A DNA stretch of 16,125 bases from Methanosarcinales archaeon ex4572_44 (GCA_002254825.2 NJEL02000011.1:1-16125); one strand, 5' to 3'; positions 7,158 through 14,016 are shown, numbered from the stretch's first letter. Made by a program: numbers and translations. Notes: a model not told the origin generated them from the sequence alone.

Positions 7158-7162
7158 GGAGG
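7156..7162 (+). promoter_or_regulatory. Shine-Dalgarno fixing a TTG start
   Basis: AAGGAGG begins inside the TAA stop of the Lrp-like gene and ends 7 nt before TTG 7170. This is the best ribosome binding site in the window and supports TTG as the aminotransferase start. Confidence 0.8.
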
Positions 7163-7169
7163 ATTTTAA

Positions 7170-8369
7170 TTGCTTGGTGAACAAATAACAGACAAAAAAA
7201 AGTCAGGTAAGATATCCAAGGTAGTTCAAAGCATACCACCATCTGGCATCAGAGAGTTCTTCGATCTTGTGATGGGCAGAGACGATATCATATCACTCGG
7301 TGTTGGAGAACCTGACTTCACCACACCATGGCACATCAGAGAAGCTTGCATCTACTCACTCGAAAAAGGATACACGACCTACACCTCCAATCAGGGACTC
7401 GCAGAACTTCGAGAACTGATATGTGAAGAGATCCACCAGGATCAAAGGATCACATACTCGCCCGACTCTGTCCTCATCACAACAGGTGTCAGTGAAGCAT
7501 CAGACCTTGCCATGCGCGCAATCCTGAACCCAGGCGAAGAAGTGCTCGTCCCAGAACCATCCTACGTATCATACAAACCATGCATATCACTTGCAGGCGG
7601 CACACCTGTTCCCATGGAGACAGAGAGAGAAGACGAGTTCAGGCTAACACCAGAACAACTCGAAAAACAGATAACACCCAAAACAAGGGCAGTGATACTG
7701 AGCTATCCGAACAACCCCACAGGCGCTATAATGGAGAAGAAACACCTCGAAGAGCTCACAGACGCCATAAACGAACATAACCTCATAGTAATCTCTGATG
7801 AAGTCTACGGAAAACTCACATACAACAAGAAACACACCAGCATAACAACACTCAACGGAATGAAAGAACAGACAATCATCTTGAACGGATTCTCAAAATC
7901 ACACGCCATGACAGGACTCCGAATAGGCTATGCAATCGCACCAGAAGAGATCATTGACGCCATGAACAAAATACACCAATACACCATGCTCTGCGCACCA
8001 ATCACAGCACAAATGGGCGCAATCGAAGCACTCCAGAACGGGAATGCTGAGATGGAAAAGATGAAGAAAGAATACAACCGCCGCCGCAGAGTATTCGTGC
8101 GCGGCTTAAACAGGATCGGACTTGACTGTGCAACACCAGGCGGCGCATTCTACGCATTCCCCTCGATCACAGCGACAGGACTTGGGTCAGAAGAATTTGC
8201 AGCACAACTACTGACAGAACAACAAGTAGCAGCAGTACCAGGCAACGCATTCGGTAAAAGCGGCGAAGGGCACATCCGCTGTTCATACGCAACCTCACTC
8301 GAAGAATTGAAGATTGCACTCGAACGAATAGAACAATTCGTCGAAAAATCCCTTTTGGGTCGAAATTGA
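7170..8369 (+). CDS. PLP-dependent class I aminotransferase (aspartate/aromatic type)
   Basis: Transfers an amino group between an amino acid and a 2-oxo acid. The 399-aa protein shows the fold type I pattern: S-L-G-V-G-E-P-D-F-T-T-P near 42-53, Y-P-N-N-P-T-G at 179-185, D210 and Y213 (SDEVYG) contacting PLP, catalytic Lys243 in GFSKSHAMTGLRIGY, and a C-terminal G-H-I-R-C-S-Y with the substrate carboxylate arginine. Length and motifs fit COG0436; aromatic, aspartate or alanine specificity cannot be fixed, but a tyrosine/phenylalanine role would suit the nearby tyrA and aroE. TTG start with strong Shine-Dalgarno. The coding strand is extreme in A+C (up to ~78% in 60-base lines). It ends 13 nt from the convergent folP stop. 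Confidence 0.9.
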   Translation: MLGEQITDKKKSGKISKVVQSIPPSGIREFFDLVMGRDDIISLGVGEPDFTTPWHIREACIYSLEKGYTTYTSNQGLAELRELICEEIHQDQRITYSPDSVLITTGVSEASDLAMRAILNPGEEVLVPEPSYVSYKPCISLAGGTPVPMETEREDEFRLTPEQLEKQITPKTRAVILSYPNNPTGAIMEKKHLEELTDAINEHNLIVISDEVYGKLTYNKKHTSITTLNGMKEQTIILNGFSKSHAMTGLRIGYAIAPEEIIDAMNKIHQYTMLCAPITAQMGAIEALQNGNAEMEKMKKEYNRRRRVFVRGLNRIGLDCATPGGAFYAFPSITATGLGSEEFAAQLLTEQQVAAVPGNAFGKSGEGHIRCSYATSLEELKIALERIEQFVEKSLLGRN

Positions 8370-8382
8370 TGCAATAGTACGT

Positions 8383-9273
8383 TTAAGGTGTGTGTCTGGT
8401 CTCGCCGACTTTGGGTTCGTATCTGTAGTTTTCCAATTTCGGTTGGTTTTTATTCTGGCGGAGTCTCTCTGCCATGCGTACGGCGTCTCTTGTTGCTGTT
8501 ACGTCGTGTGTTCTTATAATGTGTGCCCCGTTGTAGATTGCAATTGCGATTGCGGCAATGCTTCCGTGGAGTCGTTCTGTGGGCGGTTTTTTGAGTATGT
8601 CTCCTATGAATGATTTTCTTGACAGGGCTATTAGTATAGGTTTTTTGAGTGGTTTGAGACGTCTCAGGTTGTTTATGATTTCGATGTCGTCTTCCGCGAC
8701 TCTGCCCTCGTGCCAGCGTCCGATTGCTGGGTCGATTATGATTCGTTCGCTTCCAACGCCAGCTTTTTCTGCGGTTTGGATTATGTTTGAGAGGGCGCTT
8801 AGGGTTTCGGTTATGCCTGTTACGTCGCCTGGTTGTTTTTTGCTTGCCATCAGTATTGTGGGGCAGTCGTGTTTGGCTGCGACGTGTTTCATCTTTTCGT
8901 CGCAGGTGAATCCACTCACGTCGTTTATCATGTCGGCGCCCGCGTCGAGTGCTCTCTCTGCAACCTGCGAGTGCATGGTGTCGATTGATAGTGGGATTTT
9001 GACTCTGTCTCGTAGTTTCTTGATTGCTGGTATGACCCTTCTCTCTTCTTCTTTGGTTGTTATTCTGGGTGCGAGTGGCCAGGTGGATCTGCCACCGATG
9101 TCTATTAGATCAGCGCCGTCGTGTATCATCTCTTCTGCTGTCTGAATGAGGAGGTTGGGTTCAACCACTGATTGTTTGTAGAATGATTCCCGGCTCAGGT
9201 TGATTACGCCCATGATTCGCACGGGGTGGTTGTCGCCTACCCGAAGCCCGCAGATTGTGACGTCGATTGTCAT
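8383..9273 (-). CDS. folP: Dihydropteroate synthase
   Basis: Condenses a hydroxymethyl-dihydropterin diphosphate with 4-aminobenzoate (or, in methanogens, a related aniline derivative) toward folate or methanopterin. The 296-aa TIM barrel has M-G-V-I-N-L-S-R-E-S-F (21-31, Asn25 as metal ligand), D-G-A-D-L-I-D-I-G-G-R-S-T-W-P (~52-66), S-I-D-T (~96), M-I-N-D-V-S-G, I-I-D-P-A-I-G, L-I-A-L-S-R-K-S-F-I-G and a final R-T-H-D-V. NLS-RES and GGRSTWP depart from bacterial NVTPDSF and GGESTRP in the way archaeal members do. The last ~25 residues are a basic tail. It starts 12 nt after folD and is the third gene of glyA-folD-folP. No Shine-Dalgarno is evident, so translation may be coupled. Confidence 0.88.
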   Translation of the reverse strand: MTIDVTICGLRVGDNHPVRIMGVINLSRESFYKQSVVEPNLLIQTAEEMIHDGADLIDIGGRSTWPLAPRITTKEEERRVIPAIKKLRDRVKIPLSIDTMHSQVAERALDAGADMINDVSGFTCDEKMKHVAAKHDCPTILMASKKQPGDVTGITETLSALSNIIQTAEKAGVGSERIIIDPAIGRWHEGRVAEDDIEIINNLRRLKPLKKPILIALSRKSFIGDILKKPPTERLHGSIAAIAIAIYNGAHIIRTHDVTATRDAVRMAERLRQNKNQPKLENYRYEPKVGETRHTP

Positions 9274-9285
9274 GTGATATTCAGT

Positions 9286-10161
9286 TCATGAGAGGTTGTG
9301 CTGTTGTTTTGCAGCTTTGAGTGTGTGCTCCATCAGTATTGCGATCGTCATTGGCCCAACGCCGCCCGGGACGGGTGATATTAAAGAGGCTTTCTCGATC
9401 ACTTCCTCAAACTCCACATCTCCGTGGACTCGGTCATCGATCCAAGTGATACCCACGTCAAAGACGACCGCGCCCTCTCTCACCATCTCTTTCTTGATCA
9501 GTCCTCTGACGCCTGTGGCTACGATCAGTATCTCAGCTTCTCTCGTCTGTTCCCCGAGGTTTTTTGTGTAGATGTGACAGGTTTTTACGGTGGCGTTGCG
9601 ATTTACGAGCATTATTGATATCGGTTTTCCTATTACGTTGCTGTGTCCGACCACTACTACGTTCTTGCCTGTTACGTCGATTTTGTACTCTTCGAGTGCG
9701 CGGATTATTCCTTTGGGTGTGCATGGGACGAATCCTTCCTTTCCTATGAGCATTCTGCCCATGTTTAGTGGGTGGAATCCGTCAACGTCCTTTTCTGGTG
9801 CTATAGCTGACATCACGTCTCGTTCATCCACGTGTTCTGGCATCGGAAGTTGGACGAGGATTCCGTTCACATCTGCGCGGTTGTTGAGGGTGTGGATCAG
9901 ATTTATGATCTCTTCCTGTGGTGTTTCTGCCGGGTATTTGTGGTCTTCTGATCTGATTCCGACGCGCTTGCATGCCCAGTGTTTGAGTTTCACGTAGAGC
10001 TTTGAAGGTGGGTGCTCGCCCACAAGGATGGTTGCAAGTGTCGGCTCCACACCCTCTCTTTTGATTTTCTCAACCTCTGTTTTGACTTCTGCCTCGATTC
10101 TATCAGCTATCTTACGTCCGTCAATTATACGGGGGTCTGTGACTTCTTCAAGCCTCTGCAA
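9286..10161 (-). CDS. folD: Methylene-tetrahydrofolate dehydrogenase/methenyl-tetrahydrofolate cyclohydrolase
   Basis: Interconverts methylene-, methenyl- and formyl-tetrahydrofolate with NAD(P)+. The 291-aa protein has catalytic Y56-V-K-L-K60, the motif V-Q-L-P-M-P, P-E-K-D-V-D-G-F-H-P-L-N-M-G, P-C-T-P-K-G-I, a Rossmann V-V-G-H-S-N-V-I-G-K-P and the C-terminal P-V-P-G-G-V-G-P-M-T-I-A, all diagnostic. The open frame reaches 10224, inside glyA, but TTG 10161 is the better start: GGGGGGTGG (10168-10176) ends 6 nt before it, and family proteins begin about there. The gap to glyA is then 16 nt. FolD in an archaeon implies that a true folate-type C1 pool exists beside or instead of methanopterin. 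Confidence 0.92.
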   Translation of the reverse strand: MQRLEEVTDPRIIDGRKIADRIEAEVKTEVEKIKREGVEPTLATILVGEHPPSKLYVKLKHWACKRVGIRSEDHKYPAETPQEEIINLIHTLNNRADVNGILVQLPMPEHVDERDVMSAIAPEKDVDGFHPLNMGRMLIGKEGFVPCTPKGIIRALEEYKIDVTGKNVVVVGHSNVIGKPISIMLVNRNATVKTCHIYTKNLGEQTREAEILIVATGVRGLIKKEMVREGAVVFDVGITWIDDRVHGDVEFEEVIEKASLISPVPGGVGPMTIAILMEHTLKAAKQQHNLS

Positions 10162-10177
10162 AAATTTCCACCCCCCT

Positions 10178-11428
10178 TTACATTGGCACTGGGTGTTGTT
10201 TACAGAGTTCTGCCACTCTCTCACTCACCTCTTCGAGCACCTTTGGATGGTCTCTCTCTCTGATGGTGGTTGCTATGCACTCTGCTATTGTGCGCATTTC
10301 AGCATCTTTCATACCTCTGGTCGTTACTGCAGGGGTTCCCACGCGAATACCACTTGTGATAAACGGGCTTCTGGTCTCAAATGGCACTGTATTCTTGTTA
10401 ACGATGATCTTCACCTTTTCGATCAGTTTTTCTGCATCTTTTCCAGTTATGCCATGTTTTGTGAGATCAATTAGCGAGAGATGATTGTCTGTTCCGCCTG
10501 AGACTATGCGCATCTCCTGCCTCTCAAGCTCCTCTGCAAGGCTCTTTGAGTTTTTGATAATCTGCTTCTGATACTCCACGAACTCTGGTCTCTGTGCCTC
10601 TTTGAAGGCTACTGCCTTTGCTGCGATCACATGCATGAACGGTCCGCCTTGCATTCCTGGAAAGATCGTTTTGTCAATGAGCGATGCATATTCCTCATGA
10701 CACATGACCATCCCGCCGCGTGGCCCCCGCAGGGTCTTGTGTGTGGTGGTCGTTACAAAGTGCGCGTGAGGTATCGGGTTTGGATGGAGACCTGCTGCGA
10801 TAAGACCTGCGATGTGTGCCACGTCCGCCATCAGATACGCCCCAACCTCGTCAGCAATCTCCCTGAATCGCTTGAAATCGAGGATTCTCGGATAGGCACT
10901 TGCACCTGCAACAATGAGCTTTGGCTTGCTCTTGCGTGCAAGTTCTTCCAAATGGTCGTAGTTTATCGTCTCAGTCTCCCGTTCAACGCCATATGGTGTT
11001 ACATTATAGAACTTGCCTGAAAAGCTCACAGGACTCCCATGTGAGAGATGCCCGCCGTGTGAGAGATCCATACTAAAAATAGGATCGTTAAAATTTAACA
11101 CGGCGAAATAAACTGCCATGTTTGCAGCAGAACCCGAATTAGCCTGAACATTCACATGTTCAGCACCAAAGAGCTCTTTTGCACGCTCGATTGCAAGATC
11201 CTCTGCCATGTCAACAAACTCACACCCGCCGTAGTAACGCTTGCCAGAATAGCCCTCTGCATACTTGTTGGTCAAAACAGAGCCCTGTGCTTCCATAACA
11301 GCCCTGCTAGCATAGTTCTCTGACGCGATCAGATTGATCTTCTTCTCCTGCTTCTCAATCTCAAGCCGAATAACCTCTGCAATCTCAGGATCAACTTCTT
11401 CAATATAACTAATCATACTCGATACCAT
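10178..11428 (-). CDS. glyA: Serine hydroxymethyltransferase
   Basis: PLP enzyme converting serine and a tetrahydropterin to glycine and the methylene-pterin, the main entry of C1 units. The product has ~416 aa, the usual length. Visible are N-L-I-A-S-E-N-Y-A-S near the start, K-Y-A-E-G-Y-x-G-K-R-Y-Y-G-G, M-A-D-V-A-H-I-A-G-L-I-A (Asp202 on the PLP ring), and T-T-T-T-H-K-T-L-R-G-P-R-G-G with Schiff-base Lys231. First gene of glyA-folD-folP. The frame is open to 11470, but the TATA box at 11450-11457 puts the transcript start near 11428, at ATG 11428 itself, so the mRNA is probably leaderless; ATG 11416 (MISYIEE) is an alternative. Composition drifts from A+C-rich on the plus strand at the 5' end toward mixed at the 3' end. 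Confidence 0.94.
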   Translation of the reverse strand: MVSSMISYIEEVDPEIAEVIRLEIEKQEKKINLIASENYASRAVMEAQGSVLTNKYAEGYSGKRYYGGCEFVDMAEDLAIERAKELFGAEHVNVQANSGSAANMAVYFAVLNFNDPIFSMDLSHGGHLSHGSPVSFSGKFYNVTPYGVERETETINYDHLEELARKSKPKLIVAGASAYPRILDFKRFREIADEVGAYLMADVAHIAGLIAAGLHPNPIPHAHFVTTTTHKTLRGPRGGMVMCHEEYASLIDKTIFPGMQGGPFMHVIAAKAVAFKEAQRPEFVEYQKQIIKNSKSLAEELERQEMRIVSGGTDNHLSLIDLTKHGITGKDAEKLIEKVKIIVNKNTVPFETRSPFITSGIRVGTPAVTTRGMKDAEMRTIAECIATTIRERDHPKVLEEVSERVAELCKQHPVPM

Positions 11429-11449
11429 CCAAGAAAACTTATGTGCTCG

Positions 11450-11471
11450 ATATATAATTCCACCCCCCACA
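11450..11471 (-). promoter_or_regulatory. glyA operon promoter
   Basis: Minus-strand TTATATAT (11450-11457) lies ~25 bp before ATG 11428. Just upstream is the G-rich GTGGGGGGTGGAATT, which shares GGGGGGTGGAA with the region immediately before folD (10166-10176). The shared block could be an operator or coincidence. Confidence 0.55.
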
Positions 11472-11486
11472 TAAACTATGCTATCT

Positions 11487-11496
11487 CATATTTATT
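11487..11496 (+). promoter_or_regulatory. Candidate ccdA TATA box
   Basis: CATATTTATT lies ~37 bp upstream of GTG 11533 with an expected start site near 11516. It is divergent from the glyA promoter, with about 30 bp between the two TATA boxes, so the two units may be co-regulated. Confidence 0.45.
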
Positions 11497-11532
11497 TCGC
11501 TTCATTCTCTTGCCCCCAATTGATGTTGTATT

Positions 11533-12291
11533 GTGCTAGCTCCAGATCGTTTAGGAATTTTGATTTACTTCTTTTACCGCGTCATCCCCTTTGGATTTTT
11601 GGGTGTTTTTCAAAATACTCTTTTTCTGGTTTTTGTTGCAGGTCTTGGCACGATTTTGTCTCCGTGTGTCCTGCCGATTCTACCCGCAGTGCTTTCGGGT
11701 TCTGTCGGTAGCAGGTTTCGACCGCTTGCGATCGTAGTTGGGGTCTCTGTTACGTTCACGACTATGGGCGTTTTTGCTTCACTCTTTGGCGCGGGTTTCA
11801 TGCTCTTTGAGGCGTATCTGCGCTGGTTCTCGATCGTTTTCATCATCGCCATGGGTTTGGTGCTATTTGATGAACGGATTGGAGGTGTGTATACGTCTCT
11901 CGCAAGTCGTGCAGTTTCAGCTGTTAAGCTGCCCGCTGTTGAAGCAGGGGGAGGTGGTGGCGTTCTCGGCGGCTTTGCTCTTGGTCTTTCGCTCGGTGTG
12001 CTCTGGATTCCGTGTGTTGGCCCGATCCTTGGCGCGGTGCTCGCGTATGTTGCTGCTGGCGCTGCTGGCAGTGGGAGTTTATTCTATGGTGCCTTCCAGC
12101 TCTTTGTTTACTCATTGGGTGTGGGGGTCCCGATGCTCCTCATCGCTTATTCTGGAAAGACGATCTCTGGGCGGTCAAGCAAGATTGCTCGATATGCACC
12201 TTTTTTCAAGAAGATCTCTGGTTTTGTGCTCCTCTTTGTAGGTATAATGATGCTCTCAGGAGTGGATAAAATTATACAGCAGATCCTTTGA
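11533..12291 (+). CDS. ccdA: CcdA/DsbD-type membrane thiol-disulfide carrier
   Basis: Integral membrane protein that moves reducing equivalents from cytoplasmic thioredoxin to the outside, typically for haem ligation to apocytochrome c or for disulfide reduction. The 252-aa protein has about six membrane segments and the paired redox cysteines of the family: S-P-C45-V-L-P in the first helix and I-P-C161-V-G-P in the fourth, each followed by the expected small/proline-rich turns. A glycine-rich loop (~139-146) separates the repeated halves. The start is uncertain: GTG 11533 is the first codon after an in-frame stop, no Shine-Dalgarno is visible, and TTG codons downstream are possible. A lone ccdA hints that c-type cytochromes exist elsewhere in the genome. 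Coding strand is G+T-rich. Confidence 0.88.
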   Translation: MLAPDRLGILIYFFYRVIPFGFLGVFQNTLFLVFVAGLGTILSPCVLPILPAVLSGSVGSRFRPLAIVVGVSVTFTTMGVFASLFGAGFMLFEAYLRWFSIVFIIAMGLVLFDERIGGVYTSLASRAVSAVKLPAVEAGGGGGVLGGFALGLSLGVLWIPCVGPILGAVLAYVAAGAAGSGSLFYGAFQLFVYSLGVGVPMLLIAYSGKTISGRSSKIARYAPFFKKISGFVLLFVGIMMLSGVDKIIQQIL

Positions 12292-12383
12292 GTAATTGAT
12301 CTGATCACTACACTCCGCAGCCATACAGCTGGTATGTCTCCTCAATTCGAAGCACGTTCACCCAAATTTTCCCTTTTCCAGAA

Positions 12384-12395
12384 TTAAATATTTAT
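12384..12395 (+). promoter_or_regulatory. TATA box of an unassigned transcript
   Basis: TTAAATATTTAT predicts a transcription start near 12415, about where ATG 12417 stands. It serves no recognised gene, which makes a small RNA or a decayed leaderless gene downstream likely. Confidence 0.5.
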
Positions 12396-12416
12396 CACTG
12401 ATTATTCACCGATCAC

Positions 12417-12488
12417 ATGGTTATAACAAAATACCACGGTGAAATTCTAACAGACGATGTTGCCCTGATCACCGAAGGCATCATCTGA
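12417..12488 (+). other. Short leaderless frame, possible remnant or tiny peptide
   Basis: ATG 12417 opens a 23-codon frame (begins M-V-I-T-K-Y-H-G-E-I) ending in TGA 12486-12488. It sits exactly where a leaderless mRNA from the TATA box at 12384-12395 should begin. The same frame continues past the stop with protein-like sequence until TAG at 12540-12542, so it could be the 5' end of a broken gene. The family is not recognised, and it may equally be non-coding. Confidence 0.25.
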
Positions 12489-12494
12489 AGGAAT

Positions 12495-12600
12495 GGTGCC
12501 CCAACCACCTCTGGGCGCCCGGATGTTATCACGGCTCAGTAGGGCAAGGCTGGAGGGAGTCTCGATTAAATCGAGGCTGCTGGCCTACGTTGTAAGCAGC
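12495..12600 (+). ncRNA. Candidate structured RNA segment
   Basis: Three helices can be drawn: GGTGCCC/GGGCGCC (12495-12501 with 12513-12519, one G-U), GTAGG/CCTAC (12539-12543 with 12584-12588), and nested in the latter a 9-bp stem AGTCTCGAT/ATCGAGGCT (12558-12566 with 12570-12578, one G-U, loop TAA). GCTGC (12576-12580) may instead pair with GCAGC (12596-12600). The segment is more GC-rich than its flanks and lies behind its own TATA box. It is not a tRNA, RNase P or SRP RNA by eye; an H/ACA-like guide RNA is possible but lacks a clear ACA box. Confidence 0.35.
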
Positions 12601-12646
12601 ATAGTTGAGAAATATACCTCTACACAAAATAAATAAAAACGAAACC

Positions 12647-12716
12647 TTTATACACCAAAAACGCTAACAAGCCCTGTACCTATTAAGTACGGGGTATAAC
12701 AGGGGCTTTCCAGCCC
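12647..12716 (+). promoter_or_regulatory. hisF promoter and structured leader
   Basis: TTTATA (12647-12652) predicts a start near 12674. AAGCCCTG (12669-12676) can pair with CAGGGGCTT (12700-12708, one bulge), while GGGCT (12703-12707) can pair with AGCCC (12712-12716) immediately before ATG 12718. The two pairings exclude each other. No Shine-Dalgarno is seen. An RNA switch or attenuator is possible, but the first arm may lie partly upstream of the transcript start. Confidence 0.35.
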
Positions 12717-12717
12717 G

Positions 12718-13536
12718 ATGTCCATAACTCTGGAGAAAAGTGAGTCCACATCCCATGTTACGGTCGGAAAGAGCTCTGTTGTGAAGGGGGTTGAGTTTGT
12801 GGATCTGAAGCGGGCAGGTGACCCGGTTGAGCTTGCAAAGAGGTACAACGAAGAGGGTGCTGACGAGCTCGTATTTCTTGATATCACAGCTTCGCACGAA
12901 CGCCGCGATACGATGGTTGATGTGATAGAGCGTACATCGGATGAGGTGTTCATACCGCTCACGGTTGGTGGTGGGATCAGCACTGTAGGAGCCATCCGGG
13001 GGATTCTGCGGGCGGGGGCAGACAAGGTCACAATCAACACGGCAGCTGTGAAGAACCCTGAACTGATCAGGGAGTCTTCAAGCATCTTCGGCTCCCAGTG
13101 TATCGTTACAGCCATCGACTGCAGGCGTAATCATAGGATCGAGCATGGGAGGAATATTATCACGCTTGAGGATGGTAGCCAGGCTTGGTACGAGGTTGTG
13201 GTTTATGGGGGGCGAAAGCCGACTGGGATTGATGCTGTATGGTGGGCAGGGGAGGTTGAGCGGCTTGGAAGCGGGGAGATTATGCTCACGAGTATGGACA
13301 GAGACGGCACCTGTGATGGTTTCGATCTGCCGATCACACGAGCCATCTCAGAGGCTGTTAACATTCCTATCATAGCGTCCGGTGGTGCTGGTAACATCGA
13401 GCACATCTATGATGCTTTTGTGCGGGGCAGTGCCGATGCAGCACTTGCAGCAAGCATCTTTCACTTTAAAGTCTACACTGTGGAAGACGTGAAAAGATAT
13501 TTGCAGGAGAGGGGTGTGCCTGTAAGATTCTTGTAA
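12718..13536 (+). CDS. hisF: Imidazole glycerol phosphate synthase cyclase subunit, aberrant N-terminus
   Basis: HisF uses ammonia from HisH to cyclise PRFAR into imidazole glycerol phosphate and AICAR (histidine synthesis). From residue 21 the 272-aa frame is a good (beta-alpha)8 HisF of Methanosarcina-like type: V-V-K-G-V-E-F-V-D-L, A-G-D-P-V-E-L-A-K-R-Y, F-L-D-I-T-A-S, T-V-G-G-G-I, A-D-K-V-T-I-N, the A-I-D that holds the second catalytic Asp, S-M-D-R-D-G-T and A-S-G-G-A-G-N. The first 20 residues do not match: the family's K-R-I-I-P-C-L-D-V strand, with the first catalytic Asp, is replaced by S-E-S-T-S-H-V-T-V. This may be a damaged gene, an assembly error or a true variant. No SD before ATG 12718. 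Confidence 0.85.
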   Translation: MSITLEKSESTSHVTVGKSSVVKGVEFVDLKRAGDPVELAKRYNEEGADELVFLDITASHERRDTMVDVIERTSDEVFIPLTVGGGISTVGAIRGILRAGADKVTINTAAVKNPELIRESSSIFGSQCIVTAIDCRRNHRIEHGRNIITLEDGSQAWYEVVVYGGRKPTGIDAVWWAGEVERLGSGEIMLTSMDRDGTCDGFDLPITRAISEAVNIPIIASGGAGNIEHIYDAFVRGSADAALAASIFHFKVYTVEDVKRYLQERGVPVRFL

Positions 13537-13563
13537 TAGGAGTAGAAGAGAAAGGCAGGGGGG

Positions 13564-14016
13564 CTACCAACTGTTTTTTCCCCATCGGTCGATTTCGCCT
13601 TTCGCTATGCGGGTTGATGAGATCGGTTTTCCATCGAATGCGAGGACGTAATCTACACAGACCACTTTGATCTTATCAAGTCCCTTCTCTTCCCGTAGTT
13701 TGTTTAGACGCTCTGCGTTTGGGAGCGTTTCTATTGAAACGATGATGTAGTCAAAGTCTTCGGTTAGTGCTGGTCCGAATGGATCGTCGAGCTGCACGAC
13801 TGTTGCGTTCACATCGAAGCTGGAGATTAGGTTCAGCACCTGCTTATATCTATCAGCGAAGCTTGCTACGTGCCGATCTTTGAGTGAGGCGAAGCGATCA
13901 GAGGTGATCCCGATGACCAACTCACCGTCTGATGCGAGTCTGCATGCGTGGGTGAGCACTGTTCGGTGTCCGAGGTGGAGGAACTCGAATGTTCCGCCGA
14001 CAGCAACACGTACCAT
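13564..14016 (-). CDS. coaD: Archaeal phosphopantetheine adenylyltransferase
   Basis: Transfers AMP from ATP to 4'-phosphopantetheine, giving dephospho-CoA. The 150-aa protein is a single nucleotidylyltransferase domain with G-G-T-F-E-F-L-H-L-G-H (7-17, the HxGH motif at 14-17) and the second ATP motif I-S-S-T-R-I (132-137), followed by K-G-E-I-D-x-x-G typical of archaeal CoaD. The usual GGTFD has Glu instead of Asp at residue 11. The family also includes cytidylyltransferases, but length and the SSTRI-KGEID ending favour CoaD. It is near-leaderless: the TATA box (14041-14048) lies inside the end of the preceding CBS gene. It converges with hisF; 27 bp separate the stops. Stop codon TAG. Confidence 0.88.
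   Translation of the reverse strand: MVRVAVGGTFEFLHLGHRTVLTHACRLASDGELVIGITSDRFASLKDRHVASFADRYKQVLNLISSFDVNATVVQLDDPFGPALTEDFDYIIVSIETLPNAERLNKLREEKGLDKIKVVCVDYVLAFDGKPISSTRIAKGEIDRWGKNSW

Larger units (their letters stand above)
12292..12717. other. Gene-free stretch with two candidate promoters and structured sequence
   Basis: No convincing gene is found in these 426 bases. Just after ccdA is a weak hairpin CAGC/GCTG (12318-12331) followed by T-rich tracts (12367-12376), a possible ccdA terminator. A TATA box follows at 12384-12395, then a short ATG frame (12417-12488), then a GC-rich structured segment (12495-12600), an A-rich tract, and a second TATA box (12647-12652) in front of hisF. 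The 47-codon frame 12493-12636 is noted under rejected items. Confidence 0.6.

Noticed and set aside
11478..11711. 77-codon frame overlapping the start of ccdA
   Set aside because: It overlaps most of the conserved first helix of CcdA in another frame, and its Cys/Ser/Phe-rich product has no domain.
12417..12542. Read-through of TGA (12486) and TAG (12540) as selenocysteine or pyrrolysine
   Set aside because: Two different recoded stops in about 40 codons, no recognisable selenoprotein or methylamine methyltransferase family, and a further TAA soon after. A broken gene or RNA is simpler.
12493..12636. 47-codon frame starting ATG 12493 with GAAGGA just before it
   Set aside because: Spacing to the purine-rich motif is almost nil, the product is Arg/Ser/Leu-rich without a recognisable domain, and the frame runs through the strong stem at 12558-12578, which fits structured RNA better.
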